64,000 nucleotides of DNA from Archangium gephyra (lineage in GTDB: Bacteria; Myxococcota; Myxococcia; Myxococcales; Myxococcaceae): NCBI GenBank assembly GCA_003243425.1, contig QFQP01000027.1, forward strand, positions 39,520 to 103,519, read 5' to 3'. Each line of letters starts with the position of its first letter. Within the stretch, counting starts at the first letter, position 1. The notes below the pieces were generated by a model, which saw only the letters and a program-made list of their open reading frames with translations, made no database searches and was not told the DNA's origin. This document shows positions 26,575 to 35,070 of this stretch, piece after piece. The position numbers and the translations under genes are program-made.

Positions 26575-28146
26575 GTGCGAATTCAGGCTCCGCATTGCCC
26601 TTCGTGTGGTGCGCCACTTTCGGTTCCCGAAGACGTCGCGCGCGTCACCTGCACGTACTGCAACACGTCGTTGGTCATCGAAGACGAGCGCGTCTCGACC
26701 CGCATGCCGCGCGCCGAACCACGACCGCACGACGACGACGACGAAACGCCCTACCCCGAGCCCGACGCCACGTTGTGGGCACACGTGTACCCACGCTTCG
26801 AGCTCTCGGTCATCGAGCAGAAGATTCCGCAGGCGGTGCCCGAGTTGTTCGCCGGCCTGCAGCTGGCCGATGACCGCTTCGCGTTCGTGTCGATGCGCGT
26901 GGTCGACCGTGATGGCCGGCCGGTGGTGCACTCGCTCGACGCTGCGTTCGCTTCGCTGCGCGCCTCGCTGGAAGAAGACGGTGACCCGGGGCTCGCGGCC
27001 AACCTCGCGCTCGAGGCGTTGTGCGCCAGGCCCTTCGACCAGCGCCTCGAATGCGCGGTGGTGTTGTTCGAGCCGCGGCACATGAAGGTCACGCCCTATG
27101 CGGCAGGGCTCTCGAACGGCGTGGTGTGGGCGTCGGGTGAAGAAGGCCGCACCATCACCATCGACGGTCATCACGGCGCGCTCGAGCGCAAGATGCTGCG
27201 CGAGGCCGCTGATCATTTCGCGAATGGTCGCGCGGTGCACCTGGCGGCCGGAGATCTGATCATCATTCCCAGCGCGGGGTTCATGGGCCGGGGCGCGCGG
27301 GGCTATTCGGAAGGGCCGCGCATCTTGAACGACGTGGCCAACGCGCAGCTCGGCGAAGAGCCGTTGCGTGTGGTCACGCTCGCGAAGAACGCTTTCTGGG
27401 CCGAGTTCAACAAGCGCAGCCGGTCGGTGCACGCGCCGGTCGGCGACGTGCGGGTCGCCGCGGTGCGCGCAGTGTCACCGCCGCTGATCAGCGCGGTGCC
27501 CTCGACCTACGAAGCGAGGACCTTCCGCTCGCGGAAGTTCGAGGTGTCGTGCCTCGCGTCGCGCGGAGATCAATTCGAACACGTGCAGCTGCATTCAGAC
27601 CGTCAGCTGCTGGTGTGGCTCTCGGGCGGCGGCGACCTGGCCAAGGCCATGGCCGCCATCAAGGCCGTGCTCGACGGTGACACCGGCGACAACGAGAACC
27701 CGCGGCGCGCCGGTCGTGAGGCGCTGGCGGCGCTGGGCACCGACGACGTGCGCATGGCGGTCATTCAGCTGTTCGATCAACACGAGCGCGTGAAGTACTG
27801 GCGGCACGGGTGGAAGCAGCCGCTCGCGCTCGGGCCGCGTGGTCTTCGCAGCGATGGCGGCATGCAGCAGTTCGACGACGGTGGCGAAGTGACGGTGAAC
27901 GAAGGCAGCCGGTTGTTCTTCCCCGGCGCGCTCGAGTTCGAAGGCCAGCACGCGCAGGCTTCGGAGTTCGCCAGGGTGTGGCGCGGCGGCAAGGCGTCGC
28001 GGCTGTACGCGGGCCTCGCGGCGCACTGGAAGACGAAGAAGACCGAGCGGGCGCTCAGTCAGCTCGCCGTGGCCGCGGTGAGCGACGAGCCCGAGGCGTC
28101 GCTCTCGGGGTTCGCGCTGCTCAGCGGTGTTCCGGTCGCGAAGTGA
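26575..28146 (+). CDS. Zinc-ribbon protein, possible SpoIIE/PP2C-like domain
   Basis: A 523-residue soluble protein starting with GTG at 26575. Residues 8-30 form a zinc ribbon (CPSCGAP then CTYCNT). The region 80-310 alternates strands and helices and includes SMRVVDRDGRPVVHSLD, ECAVVLFEP and AAGDLIIIPSAGFMGRG, reminiscent of the late part of SpoIIE-type PP2C phosphatases, where GD opens the last strands. The match is by eye and weak; the usual leading DxGxG metal site is not obvious. The C-terminal third (330-523) is unrecognised. The stop directly abuts the stop of the convergent lipoprotein gene. Confidence 0.6.
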   Translation: MRIQAPHCPSCGAPLSVPEDVARVTCTYCNTSLVIEDERVSTRMPRAEPRPHDDDDETPYPEPDATLWAHVYPRFELSVIEQKIPQAVPELFAGLQLADDRFAFVSMRVVDRDGRPVVHSLDAAFASLRASLEEDGDPGLAANLALEALCARPFDQRLECAVVLFEPRHMKVTPYAAGLSNGVVWASGEEGRTITIDGHHGALERKMLREAADHFANGRAVHLAAGDLIIIPSAGFMGRGARGYSEGPRILNDVANAQLGEEPLRVVTLAKNAFWAEFNKRSRSVHAPVGDVRVAAVRAVSPPLISAVPSTYEARTFRSRKFEVSCLASRGDQFEHVQLHSDRQLLVWLSGGGDLAKAMAAIKAVLDGDTGDNENPRRAGREALAALGTDDVRMAVIQLFDQHERVKYWRHGWKQPLALGPRGLRSDGGMQQFDDGGEVTVNEGSRLFFPGALEFEGQHAQASEFARVWRGGKASRLYAGLAAHWKTKKTERALSQLAVAAVSDEPEASLSGFALLSGVPVAK

Positions 28147-29427
28147 CTACGGCAAGCCCGCGGGGTTGCAGTAGCCGCTGGTCGAGTTGCACGCCGTGCC
28201 CTGCGGGCACGAGAAGCCGGGCGAGTTGCAGCGCGGCGCGCAGAGGCCTCCGCCACCGCCGTTGAAGTTGATCTCACAGACGTAGTTCGCGCGGCACGAC
28301 GCGCGGCCGGTGCGGGGCGCATTGCAGGTCTCGAAGCACAGCGGGTTGCTGCCGCCGGTCTGGCTGCCGACGTCGATGCACGCCGAGCCGACCGGGCACA
28401 TCGTCGCGCCGCAGCTCGCCGAGCAGTAGCCACCGGGGAAGCCGCTGTTCTGGCCGAAGACGGTTTCGGGAATGCAGAAGCCGTTCTGCGGAGGCTTGCA
28501 CTGGAAGTCGCTCGCGCAGCCGTCGCCGATGCGTGGCGCACCCCCGTCGGTGAAGGCGCAGACGCCTTGATCGCACGACGCGCCGGCACCGCAGACACCA
28601 CACGACGCGCCGCTCAGCCCGCACGCGTTGTTGGTCTGGGAGTGCGGCGGCACGCAGGTCACACCGACGCAGCAGCCGTCACAGGTGAAGGCGTTGCAGA
28701 CCGCTCCGCCGTCGGAAGGGCCGCCGCCGACAGGAGCGCCGCCGCCGAAGCCGGTGCCTCCACCGAGCGGAATGCCGCCGCCGAAGCCCGTTCCTCCGCC
28801 GACAGGAATGCCGCCGCCGAATCCGGTCCCTCCGCCCACAGGAATGCCGCCGCCGAATCCGGTGCCTCCACCGAGAGGAATGCCGCCGCCGAAGCCGGTT
28901 CCTCCGCCCACAGGAATACCGCCGCCGAATCCGGTCCCTCCACCGACAGGAATGCCGCCGCCGAATCCGGTTCCTCCACCGACAGGAATGCCGCCGCCGA
29001 AACCCGTTCCTCCGCCGACAGGAATGCCGCCGCCGAATCCGGTTCCTCCACCGAGCGGAATGCCGCCGCCGAATCCGGTTCCTCCGCCGACAGGAATGCC
29101 GCCGCCGAATCCGGTGCCTCCACCGAGCGGAATGCCGCCGCCGAAGCCGGTTCCTCCACCGACAGGAATACCGCCGCCGAAGCCGGTTCCTCCGCCGACA
29201 GGAATGCCGCCTCCGAAGCCGGTGCCTCCACCGAGCGGAATGCCGCCGCCGAAGCCCGTTCCTCCGCCGGACGGAACGCCGCCGCCGACGCCCGTTCCCC
29301 CGCCTGCGGGAACCCCACCCCCGAACCCGCCCTCCGGCTCATCGACCGGATCGAGGCAGCCAGCGATGACCACACTCAGCGCGGCCATCAGAAATCGTGA
29401 TCGGGTCCCCGAGGTACGGCTGATCAT
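28147..29427 (-). CDS. Lipoprotein with Gly-rich 12-residue repeats and Cys-rich tail
   Basis: A 426-residue surface lipoprotein. The signal MISRTSGTRSRFLMAALSVVIAGC has a basic start and a lipobox at AGC. Then come 16 near-identical copies of GGGTGFGGGIP(V/L), a flexible extended stalk, and a C-terminal domain of about 190 residues with more than 20 cysteines (CNAFTCDGCC, CSASCGATMCPVGSACID and similar), like other myxobacterial Cys-rich surface proteins. The repeat is 36 bp in DNA, so copy-number changes keep the frame. Function unknown; probably displayed on the outer membrane. Confidence 0.8.
   Translation of the reverse strand: MISRTSGTRSRFLMAALSVVIAGCLDPVDEPEGGFGGGVPAGGGTGVGGGVPSGGGTGFGGGIPLGGGTGFGGGIPVGGGTGFGGGIPVGGGTGFGGGIPLGGGTGFGGGIPVGGGTGFGGGIPLGGGTGFGGGIPVGGGTGFGGGIPVGGGTGFGGGIPVGGGTGFGGGIPVGGGTGFGGGIPLGGGTGFGGGIPVGGGTGFGGGIPVGGGTGFGGGIPLGGGTGFGGGAPVGGGPSDGGAVCNAFTCDGCCVGVTCVPPHSQTNNACGLSGASCGVCGAGASCDQGVCAFTDGGAPRIGDGCASDFQCKPPQNGFCIPETVFGQNSGFPGGYCSASCGATMCPVGSACIDVGSQTGGSNPLCFETCNAPRTGRASCRANYVCEINFNGGGGGLCAPRCNSPGFSCPQGTACNSTSGYCNPAGLP
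28727..29311. repeat. 36-bp tandem repeat within a lipoprotein gene
   Basis: About 16 direct copies of a 36-bp unit of the type CCGCCGCCGAATCCGGTTCC followed by TCCGCCGACAGGAATG, with few substitutions (mostly silent, plus the V/L codon). The outer copies are more diverged than the inner ones, as expected for repeat expansion by slippage. Confidence 0.9.
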
Positions 29428-29504
29428 CTCTGCAGCATGGTCGTCGAACGCGCACCGCCGCAAGAACGCGACCGCGAATGATCAGCACCCGCTACGCTGT
29501 CACC

Positions 29505-30125
29505 ATGCGCCTCGTCCTCGCCGCCGTGATGGCCGCCGCAGTCGGAATCGCCCTCGTGGCCAACGTCGGTCACGCCGAACCGCCACCGGCGATGGAACAA
29601 CGGCCCGTCGAAAAGGTCATCACCGCGCTCAAAGCCGAAAAGGGCCGACGCAGCGATCTGGCAGCGGTTCGCTTCTCCGCCGAGGTGCTCGGGGCGAAGA
29701 CCGTCGCCGCGCCCGTCGGCAGTTCGCTGACCACGCTCGGTCCGTGGGGCGACAACACGGCGTTGCTCAGCGCCGAAGCGGCGCTCGGCACCTGCGCCCC
29801 CATGAGCGCTGATCAGCAGAAGAAGGCTTCCGCACTCCGAAAGGAGTTCGGCGACGAGCTCCCACCGCTGCTCCGCGCGTGGACACTCGCGGGCGAAGGC
29901 AACAAGGACGAAGCCGTGAAGCTCTTCACCGGCGCCATCGAAGCGCTGCGCATCCAGGGCGAATGCCCGAGCGAACACCCCATGTATTCGCACCGCCGCA
30001 CGTCACGGCTGTCGACGATGCTCTCGTGCGTTCGCACCATCGACCCGTCGCGCGACACCAGAGAACTCGGCAAGGCCCTCGACAAGGCCAACACCTGCGC
30101 GCTGAACAACCACGCCGTGGGCTGA
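29505..30125 (+). CDS. Exported hypothetical protein
   Basis: A 206-residue protein. ATG at 29505 (another in-frame ATG lies at 29478) opens MRLVLAAVMAAAVGIALVANVGHAEP, a Sec signal peptide cut after GHA. The mature part is helical (ALKAEKGRRSDLAAVRFSAEV; KKASALRKEFGDELPPLLRAWTLAGEGNKDEAVKLFTGA has a TPR-like look) with three or four scattered cysteines. Function not recognised. It diverges from the Gly-rich lipoprotein gene, and its stop directly abuts the stop of the convergent hydrolase gene. Confidence 0.65.
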   Translation: MRLVLAAVMAAAVGIALVANVGHAEPPPAMEQRPVEKVITALKAEKGRRSDLAAVRFSAEVLGAKTVAAPVGSSLTTLGPWGDNTALLSAEAALGTCAPMSADQQKKASALRKEFGDELPPLLRAWTLAGEGNKDEAVKLFTGAIEALRIQGECPSEHPMYSHRRTSRLSTMLSCVRTIDPSRDTRELGKALDKANTCALNNHAVG

Positions 30126-31058
30126 TCAGCCGCGCGCCTTCACCGCCGCGAACGCCAGGCCCTGCGCGTTCAACTCGAGGTCGAACTTCATCAGCTTCTT
30201 GTCTTCAGCCGTGGGCACCAAGCCGGACCGCTGGGCCGCGTCACCCATCTCGCCCTCGAGCTTCCACTTGAAGCGCTGCTCGAGCGTGCCGAGCTCGTCG
30301 CCGCTCGCTTTGCCTTCGTCGAACAACTTCGAGCTCACCTCGAGCCATCGCAGCAACTGCTCGCCGATCGCGGCCACGTCTTCGTAGAGCCCGAAGTGCG
30401 TGAGCGCGACCGCGCGCGGCTCGAGCGCCATGATCCGCTTCACCGAAGCGATCGCCGCAGGCCCGTCGAAATCGGTCGGAGACGTCGACGCGATCGCGAA
30501 CCGCTTCGCCTTCTGCAACGCGGGGTACACGAGCCCGAAGGTGTCGCCGGTGAACACCACGTTCTGCTTCTCGTCGTGCACCACGAAGTGGTGATTGGCG
30601 TGACCGCGCGTGTGCAGGAACTTCAGCGTCGCGTCGCCCAGCTGCACCGCTTCACCGTCTTCCATCGTGCGCACGCGCGAGGCGTCGATGGGCTCGATGC
30701 TGCCGTACAGCTCGTCGAAGGCCTCGTCGCCGTACACCTGACGCGCGCTCGCCACCAGCCGCGACGGGTCGATGAGGTGCCGCGCCGCGCGCGGGTGCGC
30801 CACCACCGTCGCGTTGGGGCACACCTCGAGCAGCGCCGAAGTTCCACCCGCGTGGTCGAGGTGCACGTGCGTGACGATGATGAACTTCACGTCTTCCGGC
30901 GTGCGGCCCGCGTCACGCAACGCCGCGAGCAGGTACGGCACCGCATGCGTGGTGTTCACCTCGATGAAGGCCGCTTCCTTCCCTTCGACGCGCAGATACG
31001 CCGCCGCGAGCTGCGGCATCACGTAGTGCGTGTCGACGGTGACGAGCTGCGAGGTCAC
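30126..31058 (-). CDS. Metallo-beta-lactamase-fold hydrolase
   Basis: A 310-residue cytoplasmic MBL-fold protein. The metal motif THVHLDHAGG, the downstream RGHANHH, FTGDTFG and ALTHFG histidine are all intact, so a two-metal hydrolase is expected. The start is GTG at 31058, directly after the stop of the ferritin-like gene (TGA-GTG), implying coupling. The C-terminal 90 residues form an extra helical region rich in charged residues. Substrate unknown; glyoxalase II-like, lactonase or phosphodiesterase activity are options. Confidence 0.85.
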   Translation of the reverse strand: MTSQLVTVDTHYVMPQLAAAYLRVEGKEAAFIEVNTTHAVPYLLAALRDAGRTPEDVKFIIVTHVHLDHAGGTSALLEVCPNATVVAHPRAARHLIDPSRLVASARQVYGDEAFDELYGSIEPIDASRVRTMEDGEAVQLGDATLKFLHTRGHANHHFVVHDEKQNVVFTGDTFGLVYPALQKAKRFAIASTSPTDFDGPAAIASVKRIMALEPRAVALTHFGLYEDVAAIGEQLLRWLEVSSKLFDEGKASGDELGTLEQRFKWKLEGEMGDAAQRSGLVPTAEDKKLMKFDLELNAQGLAFAAVKARG

Positions 31059-31607
31059 TCAGTCGTCCTCGTGCTTCTTCTTCTTCTTTTCCTTCTTCTC
31101 TTTCTTGTCCTTCTTCTTCTCGTCGCGCTGCGCTTCGGCATGCGCGTGCGGGAACTCACCGTGCGCGTGGTGCACGCCGACGTCGCGGAGCATCTTGCGC
31201 ACCTCCAGCCCGTGCATTTCCTCCTGAGCGATCTGCGTGCGCGCGTACTCCTCGAGGTACACGGAGCTGTCTTCGACCACCTCGAGCAGCGACTTGTAGA
31301 TTTCGAGCGCCGAGCGTTCGTGGCTCAACGACTCTTCGAGAATGTCCTTCACCGAGTGTTTGTAGCTCTCGGGGATCTCCGCGATGGAGAGCGTCGGGTG
31401 ACCGCCGAGCCCCACCAGAATTTCACCGGCGGTCTGCGCGTGCAGGAGCGACTCGGTGGCCTGGGCCTTCATGAACGCGACGATGGGAATGCGGTTCGGA
31501 CCCGCGACCATCAGCGAGTAGTGCGTGTAGCGGACGACGCCCGCGAGTTCGAACTCCATGATGCGGTTGAGGAGATTCAGCGTGGCGTCGACGTCGAGCT
31601 CTTTCAT
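31059..31607 (-). CDS. Ferritin-like diiron protein with Lys-rich tail
   Basis: A 182-residue protein starting at the ATG at 31607. Four long helices carry bacterioferritin-like iron ligands: E18/E20 in IMEFELAG, E52 and H56 in TESLLHAQ, E98 in SHERSA, and E129/H132 in EEMHGLE. The first site reads E-x3-H rather than the common E-x2-H, so ligand geometry may differ. The C-terminus is a highly charged Lys/Glu/His tail (residues 145-182), perhaps for metal or nucleic-acid binding. Iron storage or peroxide protection is likely. Cotranscribed with the MBL hydrolase that follows. Confidence 0.8.
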   Translation of the reverse strand: MKELDVDATLNLLNRIMEFELAGVVRYTHYSLMVAGPNRIPIVAFMKAQATESLLHAQTAGEILVGLGGHPTLSIAEIPESYKHSVKDILEESLSHERSALEIYKSLLEVVEDSSVYLEEYARTQIAQEEMHGLEVRKMLRDVGVHHAHGEFPHAHAEAQRDEKKKDKKEKKEKKKKKHEDD

Positions 31608-31675
31608 GGGGCCGCGTTGTAGCGAGGTGCGTTGGGCCACGCACCCGCGTTTGATGGGCTGAGAACGCTTCGCAA

Positions 31676-32888
31676 TCACGGACCTGCGTCACGCGTTCCC
31701 GCGTCGATGGTCACGCCGCCGTCGACGCCGCGCAGACGCTGCACGCGATGCAGCCGAGAGAGCGTTCCTCCACCGGCGAAGAACCACGCGCTCGTGGCGT
31801 CGAGGCGCAAGACGCGCGGCGTTCCCGAATCGAGCAAGCCGAGCTGCACGAGCTTCGTCGCCGTGTCGTCGTCGATTCGATACAGCAGCCCGCCGGTATT
31901 GGTGCTCACCAGGTACAGCACGTCACGACCGTCGCTCGCGAGGTCGGTGGCGCCGCCATTCGAAGGGAACCGCACCACCTCTCGTTCGGGGCCTCCGTTG
32001 AACGGCGCCGACCACACGGTGCCGCCGAGCAGACCGTTGGTGAACCAATAGACGGCCTCGTTGGCGATGGCGACGTTGGTGGTACCGCTGAGCACGAAGC
32101 CGCTCCGCAGCACGGTGACGCCCGGAGCCTCGGGCGGAGGACCGTTCATTCCCGCATCGACGCCTGCGTCATCACGGCCTGCATCGGCGACCCCCGCGTC
32201 GACGCCGCCATCGACGAGCACCCACGCGCCGGGATCTTCACCGGGCCCCGCGCCCCCCAGGCCGACGTGCTTCACGTCGACTCCCAGGCTCTGATTGGTC
32301 TCGCGGAAGTAGATGCCGTCGTCGCCGACGAGCGCCACCGAGAGCGAGCCACCGCGAATGCGCGCCCGCACGAGTGACTCGGGCGCGCCACCGTCGAGCG
32401 GAACGGCCCACAGATTCATCGCGCCACCGAAATACAACCGGCCCCGGTACGGAATCAGGCGCGTGCCCGTCGTCGGCACGTCGCGCGTGAACCCGCTGAA
32501 CGAGAGCAGCACCGCACGTTCGTCGCCGTTGAAGCGCACAGCACCGACGATGAGCGCGTGTACTGGCTCGACCTCGACGCGAGCGACACGCCACAGCTCA
32601 ACGTCATATGGCGCTGGGGCGATTGAGCCCGGTGATCAACGTGCGCACGTCACCACCGTCGGCGGCGACGAACTGCAGCGCGCCCGGCTTTCCGCTCCCC
32701 GTCGCCGAAGACGTCCTGGCTAGAGGCTGGGAGGTCCAGAACGCGCCGATCGCGTTGACGCTCAGGTCGACCGGCTCGTCGAGCGCTTCGGCGACGACCG
32801 TGGGGTCATCGCTCTTCTTCTTTTCCTGCGGACCACACGCGAGCAGCAGCAGCACAGCGCCGAGCAGCAACCGGAGCTTCACGAGCAT
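31676..32888 (-). pseudogene. Broken beta-propeller lipoprotein
   Basis: Two open segments belong together. The first (ATG at 32888) encodes MLVKLRLLLGAVLLLLAC, a lipoprotein signal, and continues to RTLITGLNRPSA before a TGA. The second, in another frame, resumes at FNGDERAVLL and carries propeller-like blades (AVYWFTNG; LYRIDDD) and a VDAG-type spacer, ending at 31676. Between them, bases 32538-32610 read sensibly only on the opposite strand (DDERVYWLDLDASDTPQL), and turning them round between the AGCGC/GCGCT arms joins the second segment in frame (VIWRFNGDER). One further single-base shift near a CCCC run is still needed. So the gene looks inactivated by a micro-inversion and an indel. Confidence 0.7.
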
Positions 32889-32935
32889 CGGTCGAGCATC
32901 TCGCGGCGCGTGCGCTGCTGCACGCCTTGCAACCG

Positions 32936-33166
32936 TCAGCTGGCGGCGATGCGCGCCTTGAACTCCTCGAAGCGACGCTTGAGGTCGCCCACGACTTCCT
33001 GGCTCACGATGCTGGCGCTGCTGGCGGCGCGTTCGAGCTGCGGCTCGAGCTCGTCCCATTGCGCCTTGAGGTCCATCTTCGCGAGCGCGGCCTTCAGCTT
33101 CACGTTGTCCTTGAAGGCGAGAATTTCAGTCTTCAGCGTCTGCAGTTCGGTCTTCGCGTCTGACAT
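32936..33166 (-). CDS. Small coiled-coil protein
   Basis: A 76-residue, almost wholly helical charged protein (MSDAKTELQTLKTEILAFKD ... LKRRFEEFKARIAAS) with heptad-like spacing of Leu/Val/Ile. ATG at 33166 has GGAG 6-9 nt upstream. No signal peptide or known domain. Similar small coiled-coil proteins are frequent in myxobacteria and their role is unknown. Confidence 0.7.
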   Translation of the reverse strand: MSDAKTELQTLKTEILAFKDNVKLKAALAKMDLKAQWDELEPQLERAASSASIVSQEVVGDLKRRFEEFKARIAAS

Positions 33167-33228
33167 GTGCTCTCCGTGTGTGTGAGGACTGTGGGTCCTG
33201 TAACTACGGAGTGCGCTCGTGCAACGCG

Positions 33229-34116
33229 TCAGAAGCCGCGCACCAGCCAGCCACCGGTGAAGGCCTCTTTGTACACGTCGGGGTCGTGACCGGGCACCAC
33301 GTGGAGCTTCGGGTTCGCCTCGCTGAGCGCCTTCACCGCCGCGAGCTGCGCCAGCACGGCGCCGCGATCTTCACCCATGATCAACGTGGCCAGCGTCGCG
33401 CGCTCACGCACCTGCCGGTAGTTCTCGCGATACCAGGCGACGTCACCGAGGAAGAGGAACTCTTCACCGTCGGCGCGCTGCACGAAGATGATCTGGTGAC
33501 CGACGGTGTGACCCGCGGCGCGCCACACCACGACACCGGGGGCGATGGCCGCGCCCTTCTCGTACACGAGCTTCTCGTCGGGCACCTCGCCGAGCTTCAC
33601 GGGCTCGAGGTTGCCGGGCACCTGCAGCTGCTGCGGCGTGACGAGGAAGCGGAGCGACTTCACCTTCGGGTGCACGACCACGCCGCCCATGTGGTCGTAG
33701 TGCTCGTGCGTGACCACGATGAAGCGCGCGGGTTCCATGGCAGCGGAGACGCGCTCGAAGGCCTCGGCGTCGAAGAACGTCGCGCCTTCGGCCTTCGCGG
33801 CCGCTTCGTCCATGCCGGTGTCGATGAGCCCGAACGAGCCGTCGGCGTAGCGCGCCTGAAAGGCATACACGTCGAGGTTGCGCGGCTCCCACGACGAACC
33901 GGCGAGAATCGCGCGCTCGGGGAACTGCAGCGTGGCGATGAACTCCGCGCGCACTTCAGTGGGCTTCTCACCGGGCTGCTCGTTGGCGAGTCGCCGCAGC
34001 TCGGTGAGGTCGAGGTCGAACGTGCCGGCCGGCTCCCCGTTGCGTGCGGTCAGGTACCAGTACGAAGGCACTGCGATGATCAGCAGCGCCACGACGACGA
34101 GCGCGAGCGTCTTCAT
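33229..34116 (-). CDS. Exported metallo-beta-lactamase-fold hydrolase
   Basis: A 295-residue MBL-fold protein with an N-terminal hydrophobic segment (MKTLALVVVALLIIAVPSYWYL), either an anchor or a signal peptide, placing it in the periplasm. THEHYDHMGG, GHTVGHQI, FLGDVAW and VPGHD supply the metal ligands. Its ATG overlaps the stop of the phosphonate-type binding protein gene by 4 nt (ATGA), so they are cotranscribed and may act in one process. Substrate unknown. Confidence 0.85.
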   Translation of the reverse strand: MKTLALVVVALLIIAVPSYWYLTARNGEPAGTFDLDLTELRRLANEQPGEKPTEVRAEFIATLQFPERAILAGSSWEPRNLDVYAFQARYADGSFGLIDTGMDEAAAKAEGATFFDAEAFERVSAAMEPARFIVVTHEHYDHMGGVVVHPKVKSLRFLVTPQQLQVPGNLEPVKLGEVPDEKLVYEKGAAIAPGVVVWRAAGHTVGHQIIFVQRADGEEFLFLGDVAWYRENYRQVRERATLATLIMGEDRGAVLAQLAAVKALSEANPKLHVVPGHDPDVYKEAFTGGWLVRGF

Positions 34117-34967
34117 GGAACGAACGCGTCGAGCGCCTTGCGAATGGGCGTGAAGTCTTCGTCTTTCACGTCGGCGACACCCTCGGCGAGGAACGCGGGT
34201 TTCAACGCGTCAGCCTTCGAGGCCTTCGCCGCGGCGATGACGGCCTGCGCCTTGCCCGCGGGGAACTTCGGGCCGGCGACGAACACGTCATTCGGGAAGT
34301 CCTCTGAGAGCGCGATGACCTTGAGTGAATCGGTCTTCTTTCCGAGCGCACCCACGCAACCGGTCACCTTCGTGTCGTTGCTGACCGGGTCGCTGAACGT
34401 CGCGCCCACGTCGTACTTCCCTTCCCACACGGCCTGACAGACCGCGTCGTGCGAACCGAGGAAGTCCTGCGTGTCGAAGGAGTGCTGCGGGTTGATGCCC
34501 GAGCTCAAGAGCAGCGCCTTGGGAACGATGTAGCCCGACGCGCTCGAGGTCTCGACCCACGCCGCCTTCAACGTGCCCTTGTTCTTCTTGAGCGCCTCGA
34601 GCGACGTCAGCTTGCTGGTGGGCGGCCCGAACAACACCGAGCGGTAGGTGGCCTTGCCGCCGCGAATGGTGCGGAACAGCAGCTGCGACTTGGTGCCCTT
34701 CGGAATGCGCAGGTACGCGAGCGGCCCCATCAGCGCGAGGTCGATCTCCCCTTTGCCGAGCGCGACCGCGAGCGTCTCTTGCTCCGCGTAGACGCGCGGC
34801 AGCACCAGCTCCTTCAGCGCCGACGACGCGAATGAAGCGAGCGCTTCAGACTGCTTCTTCGCGGTCTCGGCGTTGGTCGCGGCCACCACGCCGACGATGG
34901 TCGCCGGTTGCTGCGCGAAGACGGTGAACGAAGACAAGGCCACGGCCGCAAGCAGAACTCGTCGCAT
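34113..34967 (-). CDS. PhnD-like periplasmic substrate-binding protein
   Basis: A 284-residue exported protein. ATG at 34967 gives MRRVLLAAVALSSFTVFAQ, a signal peptide; the frame is open 120 bp further upstream without coding look. The body is a type-2 periplasmic binding fold: KKQSEALASFASSAL, IDLALMGPLAYL, SSSGYIVP-type loop (TSSASGYIVPKALL), and HDAVCQAVWEGKYDVGATF, all as in the phosphate/phosphonate-binding PhnD family. No permease or ATPase gene is adjacent, so it may act as a sensor or with distant transporter genes. Cotranscribed with the MBL hydrolase. Confidence 0.82.
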   Translation of the reverse strand: MRRVLLAAVALSSFTVFAQQPATIVGVVAATNAETAKKQSEALASFASSALKELVLPRVYAEQETLAVALGKGEIDLALMGPLAYLRIPKGTKSQLLFRTIRGGKATYRSVLFGPPTSKLTSLEALKKNKGTLKAAWVETSSASGYIVPKALLLSSGINPQHSFDTQDFLGSHDAVCQAVWEGKYDVGATFSDPVSNDTKVTGCVGALGKKTDSLKVIALSEDFPNDVFVAGPKFPAGKAQAVIAAAKASKADALKPAFLAEGVADVKDEDFTPIRKALDAFVP

Positions 34968-35070
34968 GGGCGCGCAAGCTAGCGCAGTGATCGCGACGGT
35001 CGTCATCTGGAAGCGACGTGTGCGCTGATCAGGGCTCGCGCGTGAACTCTGGCGAGCGCGACCTGCAGAA

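Noticed and set aside
28727..29311. CRISPR-like array
   Set aside because: Repeats are contiguous with no spacers and lie inside a coding gene.
28628..29812. Plus-strand proline-rich frame across the 36-bp repeat
   Set aside because: The repeat unit is a multiple of three, so every frame stays open; only the minus-strand reading has a lipobox and a Cys-rich domain.
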